Shown one piece after another: positions 32,914 to 36,023 of a stretch of DNA of 36,023 nt. Under the pieces are notes generated by a model. The model saw only the letters and a program-made list of their open reading frames with translations, was not told where the DNA came from and did not search any database. Every line of letters begins with the position of its first letter. Within the stretch, counting starts at the first letter, position 1. This DNA is from Streptomyces sp. CNQ085 (GTDB lineage Bacteria; Actinomycetota; Actinomycetes; Streptomycetales; Streptomycetaceae): NCBI RefSeq assembly GCF_022614595.1, contig NZ_JAJFAU010000034.1, positions 1 to 36,023 of the forward strand, read 5' to 3'. Both the position numbers and the translations under genes were made by a program.

Positions 32914-35106
32914 ATGGCAGCCCCCGCAGCCCCCTCCACCATCCGCTGGGAGCAGGACGACACCGGTGTCGTCACCCTCACCCTGGACGACCCGGCCCAG
33001 TCCGCCAACACCATGAACGCCGCGTTCGCCGTCTCGCTCGCGTCCGTCGCCGACCGCCTGGAGGCCGAGCGCGAGAGCGTCCGCGGCGTCATCGTCACCT
33101 CCGCCAAGAAGACCTTCTTCGCCGGCGGAGACCTCAACGACCTGCTGGCCGTGCGGCCCGAACAGGCCCGCGAACTCTACGAGCGCGGCATGGCCATGAA
33201 GCGCGACCTGCGCCGCGTGGAGACCCTCGGCGTCCCCGTCGTCGCCGCCGTCAACGGCGCGGCCCTCGGCGGCGGTCTGGAGATCGCGCTGGCCTGCCAC
33301 CACCGCGTCGCACTCGACGCCCCGGGTTCGGGGATCGGTCTGCCCGAGGCCACCCTCGGCCTGCTGCCCGGCGGCGGGGGAGTGGTGCGCACCGTGCGGC
33401 TGCTGGGCATCGCCGACGCCCTGCTGAACGTCCTCCTCCAGGGCCGGCGGTACCGCCCCAGGCAGGCCATGGACAAGGGCCTGGTCCACGAGGTCGCCGA
33501 CACCCCCGAGGAGATGCTGGAAAGGGCGCGGGCGTTCATCGACGCCAACCCCGTCTCCGTGCAGCCCTGGGACACCAAGGGGTACAGGATCCCCGGCGGC
33601 ACCCCCGCCCACCCGAAGTTCGCCGCCAACCTCCCGGCGTTCCCCGCCAACCTCGCCAAGCAGCTGGGCGGCGCCCCCTACCCGGCCCAGCGCAACATCC
33701 TGGCCGCGGCCGTCGAGGGCGCCCAGGTCGACTTCGAGACCGCCCAGGCGATCGAGTCGCGCTACTTCACCGAGCTGGCGACCGGGCAGACCGCCAAGAA
33801 CATGATCCAGGCGTTCTTCTTCGACCTCCAGGCCGTCAACTCCGGCCGCAGCCGCCCCCGGGGCGTCGAACCCCGCAAGGTGCGCAAGGTCGCCGTGCTC
33901 GGCGCCGGCATGATGGGCGCGGGTATCGCCCACGCCTGTGCGAAGGCCGGCATCGATGTCGTCCTCAAGGACGTGAGCGCCGAGGCCGCCGAGAAGGGCA
34001 AGGCGCACTCGGCCGGCCTGCTGGAGGCGGCCCTGGCCAAGGGCCGCACCACCACCGACGAGCGCGACGCGCTGCTGGCCCGCATCACCCCCACCGCCGA
34101 GGCCGCCGACCTCGCCGGATGCGACGCGGTGATCGAGGCCGTCTTCGAGGACACCGCCCTCAAGCACGAGGTGTTCGCCGAGATCCAGGACGTCGTCGGC
34201 CCCGACGCGCTGCTGTGTTCCAACACCTCCACCATCCCCATCACCTCGCTGGCCGAGGGCGTGAAGCGGCGGCGGGACTTCATCGGCCTGCACTTCTTCT
34301 CGCCCGTCGACAAGATGCCGCTGGTGGAGATCATCCGGGGCGAGCGCACCGGCGACGAGGCCACCGCCCGAGCCTTCGACCTGGTGCGGCAGATCAACAA
34401 GACCCCGATCGTGGTGGGCGACTCGCGCGGCTTCTTCACCTCCCGTGTGATCGGCCGGTTCATCAACGAGGGCGTGGCGCTGGTCGCCGAAGGCGTGGAC
34501 CCGGCCTCCGTGGAGCAGGCCGCCGCCCAGGCCGGCTACCCCGCCAAGGTGCTCTCCCTGACGGACGAGCTGACCCTGACCCTGCCGAGGAGGATCCGCG
34601 ACGAGGCGCGGCGCGCTGTGGAGGCCGCGGGCGGCGCCTGGGAGCCGCACCCGGCCGACGCGGTCATCGACCGCATGGTCGACGAGTTCGGCCGCACCGG
34701 CCGAGGCGGCGGCGCCGGCTTCTACGAGTACGACGCCGACGGCCGGCGTGCGGGCCTGTGGCCGGGGCTGCGCGAGCACTTCACCCGCGAGGGCGCCGCC
34801 GTGTCCTTTGCGGACATGAAGGAGCGGATGCTCTTCTCCGAGGCGCTCGACAGCGTGCGCTGCGTGGAGGAGGGCGTGCTGACCTCGGTCGCCGACGCCA
34901 ACATCGGCTCCGTCCTGGGCATCGGCTTCCCCGGCTGGACCGGCGGCGTCCTCCAGTACATCAACGGCTACGAGGGCGGCCTGCCCGGCTTCACGGCGCG
35001 CGCCCGCGAACTCCAGGAGCGCTACGGCGACCGGTTCGCACCGCCCGCGCTGCTGGTGGAGAAGGCGGAGAAGGGCGAGACCTTCACCGACACGCCCGCG
35101 GCGTAG
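32914..35106 (+). CDS. fadB: Fatty-acid oxidation multifunctional protein (enoyl-CoA hydratase/3-hydroxyacyl-CoA dehydrogenase)
   Basis: A 730-residue FadB-like alpha subunit. The N-terminal crotonase domain (1-200) has the oxyanion loop NGAALGGGLEIALACHHRVA and both catalytic glutamates (GGGLE and IGLPEATLGLLPGGGG). From about residue 326 comes the NAD-binding Rossmann motif VAVLGAGMMGAGIAHACAKAGIDVVLKD, then SNTSTIPITSL and the catalytic HFFSPVDKMPLVEII. Two C-terminal 3HCDH domains follow. It hydrates enoyl-CoA and oxidises 3-hydroxyacyl-CoA, passing 3-ketoacyl-CoA to the thiolase encoded upstream. The ATG was chosen at MAAPAAPSTIRW, the family N-terminus; the nearest GGAG is 13 bases away. 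It appears intact. Confidence 0.95.
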   Translation: MAAPAAPSTIRWEQDDTGVVTLTLDDPAQSANTMNAAFAVSLASVADRLEAERESVRGVIVTSAKKTFFAGGDLNDLLAVRPEQARELYERGMAMKRDLRRVETLGVPVVAAVNGAALGGGLEIALACHHRVALDAPGSGIGLPEATLGLLPGGGGVVRTVRLLGIADALLNVLLQGRRYRPRQAMDKGLVHEVADTPEEMLERARAFIDANPVSVQPWDTKGYRIPGGTPAHPKFAANLPAFPANLAKQLGGAPYPAQRNILAAAVEGAQVDFETAQAIESRYFTELATGQTAKNMIQAFFFDLQAVNSGRSRPRGVEPRKVRKVAVLGAGMMGAGIAHACAKAGIDVVLKDVSAEAAEKGKAHSAGLLEAALAKGRTTTDERDALLARITPTAEAADLAGCDAVIEAVFEDTALKHEVFAEIQDVVGPDALLCSNTSTIPITSLAEGVKRRRDFIGLHFFSPVDKMPLVEIIRGERTGDEATARAFDLVRQINKTPIVVGDSRGFFTSRVIGRFINEGVALVAEGVDPASVEQAAAQAGYPAKVLSLTDELTLTLPRRIRDEARRAVEAAGGAWEPHPADAVIDRMVDEFGRTGRGGGAGFYEYDADGRRAGLWPGLREHFTREGAAVSFADMKERMLFSEALDSVRCVEEGVLTSVADANIGSVLGIGFPGWTGGVLQYINGYEGGLPGFTARARELQERYGDRFAPPALLVEKAEKGETFTDTPAA

Positions 35107-35115
35107 GCCCGCCGA

Positions 35116-35137
35116 GCGGGGCCTGTGCGGCCCCCGC
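35116..35137 (+). terminator. Hairpin after the fadB-like gene
   Basis: GCGGGGCC, a short loop, then GGCCCCCGC with one bulged C, ten bases after the stop. Confidence 0.45.
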
Positions 35138-35214
35138 CCGCGCCCGTCCCCCGCCGTGCGCCGCCGGACGGGCGGAAGGGCGGAAGGGCGCGGGAACGGA
35201 CGTGCCCCGGGGTT

Positions 35215-35220
35215 TACCAT
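35215..35220 (+). promoter_or_regulatory. Candidate -10 element for the nitroreductase gene
   Basis: TACCAT lies 28 bases before the ATG. No clear -35 is seen. GGGCGGAA-type short repeats precede it. Confidence 0.3.
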
Positions 35221-35248
35221 CGCCCGCGGGTGTGCTGTGCTGCGGCGT

Positions 35249-35935
35249 ATGGACCGTGCCAATGGGCTTGCCGAGGAGCCGTCTGCCGCGTACCCCACCG
35301 TCCCGCACCGGCCGCCGCGCGTCCCCGCCGAGGAGGCCGAGAGCCGCGCCCGCGCCTTCCACGACGTGATGGCCCGCCGCCGGACCGTGCGCGACTTCTC
35401 CGCCCGCCCCCTGCCCGACGGCGTCCTGGAATGGGCCGTCCGCACCGCCGCCACCGCACCCAGCGGGGCGAACGTCCAGCCCTGGCGCTTCGTCGTCCTC
35501 ACCGACCCAGGACGCAAGGCGAGGCTGCGCGAGGCCGCCGAAGCCGAGGAGCGGGAGTTCTACGGGCGCCGCGCCTCCGACGAGTGGCTCCAGGCCCTCG
35601 CGCCGCTGGGCACCGACTGGAGCAAACCGTTCCTGGAGACCGCGCCCGCGGTGATCGTGGTCTTCGAGGTCCACAAGGGGCCCCACAGCCCGCGCCCCTA
35701 CTACACCAAGGAGTCGGTCGGCATCGCCGTCGGCCTGCTGCTGGCCTGCCTCCAACAGGCGGGTCTGGCCACCCTCACCCACACCCCCAGCCCGATGCGC
35801 TTCCTCAACGAGGTCTGCGACCGCCCGCCCGAGGAGCGCGCCGCGTACGTCATCCCGGTCGGCTACCCGGCCGACGACGCGAAGGTCCCCGACATCCGCC
35901 GCAAGGAGCTGGAACAGGTCATGGTGCGGCTGTGA
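35249..35935 (+). CDS. Nitroreductase-fold flavoprotein, iodotyrosine deiodinase-like
   Basis: A 228-residue FMN enzyme, single gene. FMN-binding segments are RRRTVRDFSARPLP, TAPSGANVQPWRFVVL and VGYPADDAKVP. The part between them matches iodotyrosine deiodinase closely: EEREFYGRRASDEWLQAL, GTDWSKPFLETAPAVIVVF, YYTKESVGIAVGLLLACLQQAGLATLTHTP. The three residues that grip the amino-acid end of the substrate in mammalian enzymes (Glu, Tyr at +4, Lys at +25 from the Glu) are present as E101, Y105 and K126. This points to reductive dehalogenation of a halotyrosine or similar phenol rather than a generic nitroreductase; the physiological substrate in bacteria is unclear. The ATG at 35249 has no strong ribosome site. 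Confidence 0.92.
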   Translation: MDRANGLAEEPSAAYPTVPHRPPRVPAEEAESRARAFHDVMARRRTVRDFSARPLPDGVLEWAVRTAATAPSGANVQPWRFVVLTDPGRKARLREAAEAEEREFYGRRASDEWLQALAPLGTDWSKPFLETAPAVIVVFEVHKGPHSPRPYYTKESVGIAVGLLLACLQQAGLATLTHTPSPMRFLNEVCDRPPEERAAYVIPVGYPADDAKVPDIRRKELEQVMVRL

Positions 35936-35956
35936 CGCCTCCGGTCCGCGGCGCGT

Positions 35957-35993
35957 TCACCCCCGTCACCCGGGAACGGGCGGTCGGGGGTGA
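35957..35993 (+). terminator. Hairpin after the nitroreductase gene
   Basis: TCACCCCCG (35957-35965) pairs with CGGGGGTGA (35985-35993), with a smaller CCCG/CGGG stem in the loop. It starts 22 bases after the stop. Confidence 0.7.
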
Positions 35994-36023
35994 GCTGGAT
36001 CTCGTCACCTCTCCCGTGGTCCG

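Noticed and set aside
31501-35517. 1338-residue open frame on the minus strand
   Set aside because: It lies wholly antisense to the thiolase, fadB-like and nitroreductase genes, which have intact catalytic motifs; its composition is Gly/Val/His/Gln shadow sequence.

Overview
This window reads as chromosomal DNA of a Streptomyces-type actinomycete. It has very high GC with G/C in most third codon positions, GTG starts, GGAG-type ribosome binding sites, a WhiB-family regulator, a DUF1707 protein, a GlyA gene behind a ZTP riboswitch, and candidate leaderless promoters. I see no tRNA, rRNA, CRISPR array, insertion sequence or phage gene.

Layout. 1-5.7 kb: an aldo/keto reductase, a ThuA-like gene stub, a solitary HTH-containing N6-adenine DNA methylase, two dead genes (an unnamed actinobacterial protein and a RibD/DHFR-like reductase), a WhiB-like regulator and a DUF3048 lipoprotein. 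5.9-7.8 kb: a two-gene acyltransferase operon resembling ornithine-lipid synthesis (OlsB-like, then PlsC/OlsA-like). 7.8-14.1 kb: a beta-glucan locus. It holds an intact secreted GH16 glucanase with a CBM13 lectin domain, an intact cytoplasmic GH1 beta-glucosidase, and between them a decayed oligopeptide-type sugar ABC transporter and a collapsed LacI regulator. 14.1-20.9 kb: housekeeping and small genes (GNAT, dodecin, glyA, DUF1707 protein, CaiB/BaiF CoA-transferase, small membrane protein, saccharopine dehydrogenase-like reductase, MmcQ/YjbR protein). 21-23.1 kb: a cobalamin-binding radical SAM enzyme with a LysE exporter. 24-30.8 kb: a complete seven-gene sugar operon with its own sigma-70 promoter (PfkB kinase, ABC permease, binding protein, ATPase, RbsD pyranase, DeoC aldolase, GntR regulator). 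This is best explained as uptake and cleavage of 2-deoxyribose or a related sugar. 30.9-35.1 kb: a beta-oxidation operon whose first two genes (CoA-transferase/racemase and acyl-CoA dehydrogenase) are collapsed remnants, while the thiolase and FadB genes are intact. 35.2-35.9 kb: a flavin nitroreductase carrying the full substrate-binding triad of iodotyrosine deiodinase.

The most striking property is the number of broken genes: nine in 36 kb. At least five of them share one architecture, in which the N-terminus and the extreme C-terminus are kept and the middle is missing. In the beta-glucoside operon the ATPase deletion is in frame, so the overlapping stop/start that couples translation to the intact beta-glucosidase is preserved. 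These calls rest on my recognition of family sequences, without database searches.
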